64,000 nucleotides of DNA from Pontibacter arcticus (GTDB taxonomy: Bacteria > Bacteroidota > Bacteroidia > Cytophagales > Hymenobacteraceae). Under the pieces are notes generated by a model. That model was not told where the DNA came from. It searched no databases and saw only the letters and a program-made list of their open reading frames with translations. This document shows positions 8,830 through 15,724 of the stretch, in pieces. The stretch is from the NCBI RefSeq assembly GCF_003284895.1, contig NZ_QMDV01000002.1:940010-1004009 (forward strand), written 5' to 3'. Every line of letters starts with the position of its first letter. Within the stretch, counting starts at the first letter, position 1. Position numbers and translations under genes: made by a program.

Positions 8830-10314
8830 TTAAGTTTTTTTTGTTTCCAGGGAGGCTAAAATCACTTCCCACAAATGCTCGTACGGCACGATCTCAATCT
8901 CAGCATAAGCATCGCCTGGCGTTGGAGTTTCCTGCAGTTTTAAGTAGAGCCGCTGCCCTTTGGTGCGGCACGCCTTGGCGTTCAGGTTTTCGGTAACGGC
9001 AAGTATAAGCAACTTAATAAATAACTTACTGCGCTGGCTAAAGCTGTCTTTCAAGTGGAAAAGAATGTACTTTTTAAGCCCGTCGATGCGGTAAATTAAC
9101 GCTTCGGAATCGCCCTTCTGCAGGAAGTATACAAACTGAAGTATAAGTATGGCCACATTAAACCCTTGCTTATCCTTGCTATACTCGGGCAGCGACACAA
9201 ACAAATATTCTTTCATGCGGGCGGCAAAGGTCTCGTTAAGGGTTACCAGCGATAAGTAGGCACTATACAGCAACCAACGCTCTACAGATGCCGGTGCAAG
9301 TTTATGGTAGCTTGGGTTAGCAGTAACATCCTTTACAATACTTTCGGCCATACTATAATTCTTGGAATGTGAGGCCAGCAGAAAATAATTTTCCATGTAA
9401 GCAAACCAGTTACGCGTGCCAGCTTCAAACTCACTTACAAACTTATTGGCATAAATTAGCCCGCTGGCGTATTCTTTTACCCGTAAGTGAGCATAAATAA
9501 GTATGAATTTGTTGTAAAGCGATTCAAAACGTTCCGCATTGATTTTCCCTTCGCTTACCCACTTTTCTGAAAGAAGCGTTAGCTCCAGTATTTTAGAAAA
9601 ATCACCTTCCAGCTCGTGGTAGATCATGGAACCTTTGTAATAAGCATTAAAGGCATCAAAAGTACCGCTCAGAAGCCAAAGGCGTTTCAGATCATCTACT
9701 GCATCTGGCAGAGTTGGCAATACTTCCTTCCTGGATTTAATGGATTTTTTGGTTTTCGCTTTAATGAACTGGTAAATATTAACGGCTTCGCGTTCGTGCC
9801 TTTTTTTCTCCAACTCAATGCTCAGCAGTTGTTTATATTTCACAAACGCTTTTACATCGCCTTGCTCGGCATAACAAAAAAGTAAGAGTTCATAGCAGGC
9901 AATCAGTAAGTTGGTAAACTCAAACTGATTTGAAATGGTAATGATCTTATTAGCCAGATTGGCTGCCAGTTTATACTCGGCCAGTTTTAACAACACCTGC
10001 GCCTGCTGCAGGGAAGTATAACATTCAATTTCTTTTTGGGAGAAAAACCGCAGTTTAATTTGTTGAAGGTTAATTAGAACCAGATTGTTATATAGTTTCT
10101 TTTTTAACCGATGCTTCAGCATCTTATACCTTATATCATTGGTATCGCTTTGATATAAGTCATTTGCAGCTTCGTCATCGTTAGCATACTTATCATTTCT
10201 AAGATTTTCAAGGAAGTAGCCTTCTTTCGTTTCAGCTGTAAGATCGTGGGGTAAAACTGTCTTATAGTTTTTAGAAAACTCAATTAATCTGGCCAGGCTT
10301 TTAAGTTCTTCCAT
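8830..10314 (-). CDS. Uncharacterised all-helical (TPR-like) protein, 494 aa
   Basis: I do not recognise a named family. The protein is almost entirely alpha-helical and rich in Leu, Lys, Tyr and Ala. It shows repeated 30-40-residue helix-turn-helix units of tetratricopeptide character, for example QQAQVLLKLAEYKLAANLAN, LLLFCYAEQGDVKAFVKYKQ, FILIYAHLRVKEYASGLIYA and LLASHSKNYSMAESIVKD. There is no signal peptide, membrane segment, obvious DNA-binding domain or enzyme motif, so it is probably a cytoplasmic scaffold or receptor. The gene is divergent from a 53-residue peptide gene across 308 AT-rich bases, with an oligopeptide importer operon beyond. By analogy with Rap-type proteins a peptide-binding role is conceivable, but this is inference. 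Confidence 0.6.
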   Translation of the reverse strand: MEELKSLARLIEFSKNYKTVLPHDLTAETKEGYFLENLRNDKYANDDEAANDLYQSDTNDIRYKMLKHRLKKKLYNNLVLINLQQIKLRFFSQKEIECYTSLQQAQVLLKLAEYKLAANLANKIITISNQFEFTNLLIACYELLLFCYAEQGDVKAFVKYKQLLSIELEKKRHEREAVNIYQFIKAKTKKSIKSRKEVLPTLPDAVDDLKRLWLLSGTFDAFNAYYKGSMIYHELEGDFSKILELTLLSEKWVSEGKINAERFESLYNKFILIYAHLRVKEYASGLIYANKFVSEFEAGTRNWFAYMENYFLLASHSKNYSMAESIVKDVTANPSYHKLAPASVERWLLYSAYLSLVTLNETFAARMKEYLFVSLPEYSKDKQGFNVAILILQFVYFLQKGDSEALIYRIDGLKKYILFHLKDSFSQRSKLFIKLLILAVTENLNAKACRTKGQRLYLKLQETPTPGDAYAEIEIVPYEHLWEVILASLETKKT

Positions 10315-10622
10315 AACTTGTTTTTAACGCGTTACTGAGCGTTTTTAAATAATAGCTGAATATGAAAACGAATATCTGATAATAAATCAATGATCAGCAG
10401 CACAAACAAAATATTTTTTTTTATTTTTTACAAATGTTACTTTTTCAAAATATTTACCTCAAATATTACTGATTCTATGGGTTTATTTAATAATTTTAGT
10501 TGTTTAAATATAACTTAATTTATTTTTAAACCCTAAATACTTAAGTTACTTTTTAGCCTAAAGTTTCCTTTTCTATATACACCCATTACGTCATATTTGT
10601 ATAAACTATTAAAACCCTCGGT
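10315..10622. promoter_or_regulatory. AT-rich divergent intergenic region
   Basis: 308 bases, visibly poorer in GC than the flanking genes, separate two divergent starts. It holds the element shared with the 15.2 kb small gene and a near-consensus -7 box. A weaker look-alike of the first half of that element (GTTACTTTTT, 10436-10445) is also present. I see no ORF in it. Confidence 0.6.
10545..10599 (+). promoter_or_regulatory. Shared promoter element plus -7 box upstream of the 53-aa peptide gene
   Basis: Positions 10545-10569 read GTTACTTTTTA then GCCTAAAGTTTCCT. The same element with one base fewer occurs at 15196-15219 before the 87-aa gene. In both places the -7-like box ends exactly 30 nt after the element (here CATATTTG, 10592-10599, 7 of 8 matches to TAnnTTTG). 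The central part is close to the palindrome CTTTTAG-CTAAAG, suggesting a protein-binding site. Confidence 0.6.
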
Positions 10623-10784
10623 ATGATAACTATAATCATTCAGTTAATCCTTAACCTTATTACTCTGAATCCGGATGCTCCGAAATCAGATAAGGTTACT
10701 CCAGTATCTAAAGAAGCTACAAACCCAGATGATTTAGCAACATCTACATTCGGTGGCACTTCTACGTGGACTGACGGTGGTTGA
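10623..10784 (+). CDS. Small peptide gene, 53 aa, hydrophobic N-terminus and TSTWTDGG tail
   Basis: ATG at 10623 opens a 53-residue frame ending TGA at 10782-10784. The first 16 residues (MITIIIQLILNLITLN) are strongly hydrophobic. A polar Pro/Lys/Asp/Thr middle follows (PDAPKSDKVTPVSKEA), then a tail rich in Thr, Ser and Gly ending GGTSTWTDGG. There is no cysteine. Support comes from the well-placed promoter element shared with another small gene, codon use like its neighbours and position between a helical-repeat protein and a peptide importer. It could be a secreted signal peptide, a ribosomally made modified peptide precursor or a small membrane-associated protein. I cannot assign a family. 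Confidence 0.55.
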   Translation: MITIIIQLILNLITLNPDAPKSDKVTPVSKEATNPDDLATSTFGGTSTWTDGG

Positions 10785-10813
10785 TTTTACCAAGGCAGCA
10801 GGTTAATTTTTCT

Positions 10814-10843
10814 TATCTTGCCTCTACTCTTTTAGCTAAAAGA
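10814..10843 (+). promoter_or_regulatory. Promoter-like box and 16-bp palindrome at the start of the importer operon
   Basis: TATCTTGC (10814-10821) resembles a -7 box with one T missing. A perfect palindrome, TCTTTTAGCTAAAAGA, occupies 10828-10843 and touches the ATG. It resembles the core of the element before both small genes and could be an operator or a translation-control site. Confidence 0.5.
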
Positions 10844-12576
10844 TGATTTTGAAGATGAAGAAAGTTAACCTACTGTTTTATATCTCTTTAATTTTTTTAA
10901 GTTTCTGTAGCCAGCCTGCCCGTGAGCCTGAAGAGGTTAGAATCAGGCTGGCCGCAGATCCTGAAAATCTGAATCCGGTTAGCTATACAAAAGCAGATGC
11001 TCTTCAGATCATTAATCTGATTTTCCAGGCGCTGTTAACAGTAGACTTGGCAGATAATACCATTAAACCGGCTCTGGCTGATGCTTTACCCGTTATTGCA
11101 AGACACGATTCGGTTACACATTTTACGTACAGGTTAAGAGAAGAAGCCAGTTGGGCCGACGGTAGCCCTGTAACAGCAAAAGATGTTGCCTTTACTTTAA
11201 AAGTAATGAAAGCACCTCTGCTGCATAATGAGCAGTTAAAGCCACAGGTAGCGTTTATACAGGATATTGTTTTAGACGCAGCTGATGCAAAGAAATTTAC
11301 GCTGGTTTGCCAGGGCTTTACTCCCGAAATGCAATTACTGACCGGAGATTTTTTTATACTTCCAGCTTATCTCTTTGATCCGAAAAAATTACTCGACTCT
11401 TACTCGGTAACTGATTTTACCGACGACCTTTCCAGGTTAGAAAACGACACAAAACTTAAGACATTTGCCACCTGGTTTAATAGCCCGGATTTTAACCGCA
11501 GTGCAGCTCTTTTAAAAGGAAGCGCCGGTTACGAACTGGAAAACTGGACCACCGCGCAATATGTTACCCTGAAACGTAAGACAGACTGGTGGGGAAACAA
11601 CCTTCGCCAGCCTGTTTCTTACGTTACGGCTAACCCCACCCGCATCAGTTTTCAGATCATTCCGGATAACACGACTGCCTTATTAGCGTTAAAAAATAAG
11701 CAAATTGACATACTGGATAACATTCCGGCAGCTGAGTTCACCAACCTGAAAAACAATAAAGCTGTTACTGAAACGTATGCTTTATATACACCGGATGCCT
11801 TCGACCTGGTTTATGCCGGACTTAATACACGGCAGCCCAAGTTCGGGGATAAGCAAACACGCCAGGCTATAGCGCACCTGCTGGATATCAATAGTTTTAT
11901 TAAAATATCGCAGCAATCTTATGCCAGCCCTACTGTGGGCCCGGTGCCCCCTTCTGTAAAGACCTACTATAACAACGGATTAACGCCCGTCTCATTTGCT
12001 CCCGCTAAAGCTACGCAACTATTAACATCGGCTGGCTGGCGCATAACACCGGAAGGCTGGTTTAGAACTGTAAACGGTGAAAAACAACACTTAACCATTA
12101 ACCTTATATTCAGAGCAGGAAATACGGCATTCGAGAATTCTGCATTGATATTTCAGCAGGCAGCAGCAAAAGCCGGAATACCGGTAAACGTGCAGGCCAT
12201 TGAAGGAAGTGTTGTAAGCCAGCAAGTTCAAGCGCATACATTTGATATGTTCTTCCGGACACTTACCGGCAATCCGTTTTTCTTTAACTTCAAGCCATTG
12301 TTTCATACTTCATATAGCGAGCAAGGCGGCAGCAACGCAACAGGTTTTGGCACTACAGAAAGCGATCGTCTACTGGATGAGTTCATTGTTGCGGAATCAG
12401 AAGAAAAAAAAGCAGCGCTGTTAAAAAGGCTTCAGGCCATACTTCAGGAAGAAGCGGCTTTTATCTCGCTATACTATCAAAAAGACCGCATAGCGATCCG
12501 TAACAAGTATGAAAACCTGAAAATATCTGGTCTGAGTCCGAATTACGATGTGAGTGCGTTTAAAATTAAAAACTAA
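10843..12576 (+). CDS. Oligopeptide-type ABC transporter substrate-binding lipoprotein (SBP family 5)
   Basis: 577 residues. The N-terminus has a short hydrophobic stretch and lipobox (LIFLSFC, Cys about 22 from the first ATG). An alternative ATG at 10855 gives a more typical MKKVNLLFYISL signal. The mature part starts RIRLAADPENLNPVSYTKADALQIINLIFQ-type sequence and contains YRLREEASWADGSPVTAKDVAFTLK, the SBP_bac_5 signature found in DppA/OppA proteins. Mid-protein KNKQIDILDNIPAAEF and TRQAIAHLLDI also fit the family. It would capture peptides or similar solutes in the periplasm. Two permease genes follow directly, but no ATPase gene is adjacent. I exceed no family length limits here. Confidence 0.88.
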   Translation: MILKMKKVNLLFYISLIFLSFCSQPAREPEEVRIRLAADPENLNPVSYTKADALQIINLIFQALLTVDLADNTIKPALADALPVIARHDSVTHFTYRLREEASWADGSPVTAKDVAFTLKVMKAPLLHNEQLKPQVAFIQDIVLDAADAKKFTLVCQGFTPEMQLLTGDFFILPAYLFDPKKLLDSYSVTDFTDDLSRLENDTKLKTFATWFNSPDFNRSAALLKGSAGYELENWTTAQYVTLKRKTDWWGNNLRQPVSYVTANPTRISFQIIPDNTTALLALKNKQIDILDNIPAAEFTNLKNNKAVTETYALYTPDAFDLVYAGLNTRQPKFGDKQTRQAIAHLLDINSFIKISQQSYASPTVGPVPPSVKTYYNNGLTPVSFAPAKATQLLTSAGWRITPEGWFRTVNGEKQHLTINLIFRAGNTAFENSALIFQQAAAKAGIPVNVQAIEGSVVSQQVQAHTFDMFFRTLTGNPFFFNFKPLFHTSYSEQGGSNATGFGTTESDRLLDEFIVAESEEKKAALLKRLQAILQEEAAFISLYYQKDRIAIRNKYENLKISGLSPNYDVSAFKIKN

Positions 12577-12587
12577 GCTTTTGCTGC

Positions 12588-13949
12588 ATGCTTGGTTTTT
12601 TTATAAAACGTCTGTTATATGCCTTGCCCAGCCTGTGGCTGATCGTGACGCTTATCTTTATATTAAGCAGGTTGCTGCCAGGCTCTTTTGCTTCCGAAAA
12701 TATCCTTCACTCCCAGTCCGAAAGTTATTACAGCAAAAGCGACAAATCCGCAAAACAGCAGGCATACCAGAACTACCTTCTCCGGACTGGTCAGCACTTG
12801 CCTTTGTTCTACTTTAGCGTAACGGCTAACCCGGAACCCGACACACTTTATAAAGTATACCCGGAATCGGAACGGCTGCACTTGCAAAAATTAGCCTGGC
12901 AGTATGGCAACTGGCCTTTGGTTACTGCTTATTACAAAAATTTACAACGTATAAACCCCACTTCAGAAACAAAACCTGCACTGGAAATGCTACGAAAAGC
13001 CGTAGATGGGAAAGCCATACTTTCGGCCCTGGCAGATTTAAAAAAGGCAGCCCCCTACTCCTCCACTGTGCAGGAACTTGAAAAAAGTGCAGATAATCTA
13101 ATTCGTAACGGTACAGGTTATACTTACCTTTTACCGAAACTGCATTGGCATGGCACCCAAAATCAATACCACACCTGGCTAGCCGGTCTGTTTACAGGCG
13201 ATGCCGGGAATTCTTTCCGGGACAGCAGGCCTGTGCAGGATATTATTCTGGAAGCCTTACTGAACACCTGGATCATCGTATTGATCAGCTTACTTCTGAG
13301 TTGCCTTTTGGCGATGGAACTGGCTATACTTTTTTTGCAACGCCCGTTCATTAAGCTAAAGCAGCTTATTATGCCTGTTTTGTTTTTGCTGGATAGCGTA
13401 CCCCTGTTTGTGCTCTGCCTTTTGCTGCTCGTCTTTTTCGCCAATCCTGATTTTCTGCAGTTGTTTCCGGCTTATGGTATGGGGTTTTTTCAGACTGGAA
13501 ATTTATCCTGGACCGAGCAATTTATTAACCGGCTTCCCTTCCTTATTTTGCCAATTTTATCGCTTACCCTTGCTTACCTGCCTTATATTACAAATCAGTT
13601 TTATAGAGCGATGTTGGATGCCGATACTTCGGATTATGTGCGTACTGCACGTGCAAAAGGTTTATCGCATAAAAAGGTTATCAGGCTGCATATTTTCCGG
13701 AATGCCTGGTTGCCTATGATTACGGTAATATCTGATTTTATACCTGCATTGGTGGCTGGTGCAGTAATCACGGAAACCATTTTTGCAGTTCCGGGTATGG
13801 GCAGTTTGCTTGTAGCATCCGTGCAGGCCCGTGATTACCCAATTATCGTTGCCATTGTTTTTGTGGTGGCGCTTGTCAGGTTTGTATCTCATTTGCTGGC
13901 CGATGCCGCTTATATGCTGGCTGACCCGCGCATCCGGTTACAAAGATAA
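12588..13949 (+). CDS. ABC transporter permease, DppB/OppB type
   Basis: 453 residues, longer than the usual 310-340. Helix 1 with FIKRLLYALPSLWLIVTLIFILSRLLPG matches the OppB N-terminus. An extra segment of about 150 hydrophilic residues (roughly 40-200) follows and is probably periplasmic. The binding-protein-dependent transport domain occupies the C-terminal half, with the ATPase-contacting EAA-type loop at DYVRTARAKGLSHKKVIRLH and PALVAGAVITETIFAVPGMG. The gene begins 11 bases after the binding-protein stop, and its TAA overlaps the next ATG. It would form the membrane channel with the product of the following gene. Confidence 0.9.
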   Translation: MLGFFIKRLLYALPSLWLIVTLIFILSRLLPGSFASENILHSQSESYYSKSDKSAKQQAYQNYLLRTGQHLPLFYFSVTANPEPDTLYKVYPESERLHLQKLAWQYGNWPLVTAYYKNLQRINPTSETKPALEMLRKAVDGKAILSALADLKKAAPYSSTVQELEKSADNLIRNGTGYTYLLPKLHWHGTQNQYHTWLAGLFTGDAGNSFRDSRPVQDIILEALLNTWIIVLISLLLSCLLAMELAILFLQRPFIKLKQLIMPVLFLLDSVPLFVLCLLLLVFFANPDFLQLFPAYGMGFFQTGNLSWTEQFINRLPFLILPILSLTLAYLPYITNQFYRAMLDADTSDYVRTARAKGLSHKKVIRLHIFRNAWLPMITVISDFIPALVAGAVITETIFAVPGMGSLLVASVQARDYPIIVAIVFVVALVRFVSHLLADAAYMLADPRIRLQR

Positions 13950-15031
13950 TGCATACCTTACTCCAGGACCTCCGCCACCTCTGGAAACTGAAACCAGCCT
14001 TTCGGATTGCCAGCGTCTACCTTATACTTTGGGTGGTACTTTCACTTTTCCTGCCGTTACTGCCGTTGGTTTATGAGCCAAATTCGCTTGATTTAAACAA
14101 TATCATGCAGCCACCTTTTCAGAATAACCCAAGTCAGCCAACCCATTATTTGGGAACAGATGCTATTGGCCGGGATGTGCTTTCGAATGTGTTGTATGGC
14201 GCTCGGACAGGCTTTTTCATCGGGGTACCTGTGATGCTATTGGCTTCCGTTATCGGAGTTATACTGGGTGCAGCCGCCGGGTATTTTGGAGACGCCAAAC
14301 TTAAAAGCAGCAAGGCTTCTATCTTCGCTCTGTGGCCGCTTACGCTGTTCAGTTTATACTTTTACGGGCTCTACATTCCGGCCCAGGCGGCTACTTTACA
14401 AATGCCTGTTGCAACTGCAAGCATCGGTATGCTAATTTTTATACTTGCCGGGGCATTTATACTTTTGAGAACGCTCCTAAACCTCATCCCTTCACTTAAA
14501 AAACAGGTTACTGTTCCGTTAGATTATATTATTGTGCGGTTAATTGAAGCTGTATCAAGTATTCCGTGGCTGATATTGGTGCTTATGCTGGCTTCATTTT
14601 TACAACCGTCCGTCACCATGCTTGCTTTTATTCTGATCCTGACTTCGTGGATGGGCATTGCACGACTGGCACGCGCGGAGATGCTTCGGATAAAAGCGTT
14701 ACCCTACATGGAAGCTGCCACAAGCCTGGGCTTACCAACCAAACGTATATTGCTGCAACATGCACTTCCCAACATGCTGGGCCCTATTTTAACATCTTTC
14801 ACATTTGGTTTGGCCAGCCTGCTCACCATCGAGTCAACACTTTCATTTTTAGGAATCGGCATACCTCCTACTGTTGTTAGCTGGGGCCGCCTTATTACAG
14901 GCATCCGGTCTGATACGTCTGCCTGGTGGCTGGTTGTGTTTCCGGGGATATTTTTAGCTGCCACTGTACTGGCTTTGCAGGTTTTTAACTACTACCTGTT
15001 AGCACTTAGTGCAAATAAAAAGAAAGCATAA
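13949..15031 (+). CDS. ABC transporter permease, DppC/OppC type
   Basis: 360 residues. Its ATG overlaps the stop of the preceding permease by one base (TAATG), indicating translational coupling. The sequence has YLGTDAIGRDVLSNVLYGARTGFFIGVP, the standard OppC motif. It then has an unusual hydrophobic insertion of about 80 residues (near 115-190) with two or three extra membrane spans. The EAA loop follows at RAEMLRIKALPYMEAATSLGLPTKRI, then SFLGIGIPPTVVSWGRLI. It pairs with the upstream permease. No ATPase genes follow, so the energising subunits must be encoded elsewhere or shared with another transporter. Confidence 0.9.
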   Translation: MHTLLQDLRHLWKLKPAFRIASVYLILWVVLSLFLPLLPLVYEPNSLDLNNIMQPPFQNNPSQPTHYLGTDAIGRDVLSNVLYGARTGFFIGVPVMLLASVIGVILGAAAGYFGDAKLKSSKASIFALWPLTLFSLYFYGLYIPAQAATLQMPVATASIGMLIFILAGAFILLRTLLNLIPSLKKQVTVPLDYIIVRLIEAVSSIPWLILVLMLASFLQPSVTMLAFILILTSWMGIARLARAEMLRIKALPYMEAATSLGLPTKRILLQHALPNMLGPILTSFTFGLASLLTIESTLSFLGIGIPPTVVSWGRLITGIRSDTSAWWLVVFPGIFLAATVLALQVFNYYLLALSANKKKA

Positions 15032-15195
15032 ATGTTACTTTAAGGCCGAGTTTTCTCATAAAATAAGAAAGACAAGTTTTAAGAATGCATACTTATACTT
15101 CAAAATAGCTGCTTAATTTAATTTAAACGCTATTTCAGAAAGTACTCATCTACAAAGTATGCTTTCAGGCAGTTAAATCTCCCAGCCAATTCCAT

Positions 15196-15249
15196 GTTAC
15201 TTTTTAACTAAAGTTTCCTGTCAACCTTTTCACTTTATCGTTATCCTTG
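15196..15249 (+). promoter_or_regulatory. Second copy of the shared promoter element, upstream of the 87-aa gene
   Basis: Positions 15196-15219 read GTTACTTTTTA then ACTAAAGTTTCCT, almost identical to 10545-10569. The candidate -7 box TATCCTTG (15242-15249, 7 of 8 to TAnnTTTG) ends 30 nt after it, the same spacing as in the first copy. The rest of the two upstream regions is not similar, so the match is not a simple recent duplication. Confidence 0.6.
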
Positions 15250-15280
15250 TATGAAATAAAAACTTTAAGCCACCTGTAAC

Positions 15281-15544
15281 ATGATTAATACCATTTTGCC
15301 TGCAGTAGCAGTACTTTCGGAGGTGGGGAACGTTGCTGTTAGTCCGCCGGGTGCTATTCAAAAGTTTGTACCTGCATCAGATCAGGAAAACATCAGCTTT
15401 TCGACCACATACGGTAGTGTATTAAATTACACGAATGGCGAAAATGCGGTTTCGAGTGGCTCTGGTATTTTTATAGGTGATTATTTCGTTGGCCTGGCCG
15501 AGAACCCACACCTACCTGTCAGTTCTACTTATATTCGATATTAA
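15281..15544 (+). CDS. Small protein of unknown function, 87 aa
   Basis: 87 residues starting MINTILPAVAVLSEVGN. The N-terminus is moderately hydrophobic and the remainder is polar and rich in Ser, Gly, Asn and Tyr (SSGSGIFIGDYFVGLAEN). No cysteine, no known domain and no similarity I can name. The shared promoter element 31-85 bases upstream and a terminator downstream support it as a real gene. It sits just after the importer operon and probably belongs to the same regulon as the 53-residue peptide gene. Confidence 0.5.
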   Translation: MINTILPAVAVLSEVGNVAVSPPGAIQKFVPASDQENISFSTTYGSVLNYTNGENAVSSGSGIFIGDYFVGLAENPHLPVSSTYIRY

Positions 15545-15625
15545 GAAATAAATATTGGAGTGAAAGCTCTACTAAGATTTTGGTTGATTAATGCTTTAAT
15601 TGGTTGTTTGTGTTTAGATTGTGCA

Positions 15626-15657
15626 AGAAACCCTGTAGTTCCCGCTACAGGGTTTCT
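15626..15657. terminator. Bidirectional terminator between convergent genes
   Basis: A 13-bp perfect stem (AGAAACCCTGTAG at 15626-15638 with CTACAGGGTTTCT at 15645-15657) has a 6-nt loop. Confidence 0.8.
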
Positions 15658-15685
15658 GTTTGTATAAATTTATACCAGCACGCTG

Positions 15686-15717
15686 GAAGTATAATTACGA
15701 ATTACATTTTATACTTC
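15686..15717. repeat. Inverted pair of the TATACTT word between convergent genes
   Basis: GAAGTATAA (15686-15694) and TTATACTTC (15709-15717) face each other across 14 nt, just before the stop of the minus-strand secreted-protein gene. Confidence 0.6.
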
Positions 15718-15724
15718 TGAAAAG

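Noticed and set aside
10436..10459. A third copy of the shared promoter element (GTTACTTTTT...)
   Set aside because: Only the first ten bases match well; overall about 17 of 24, in very AT-rich DNA, and no -7 box at the expected spacing.
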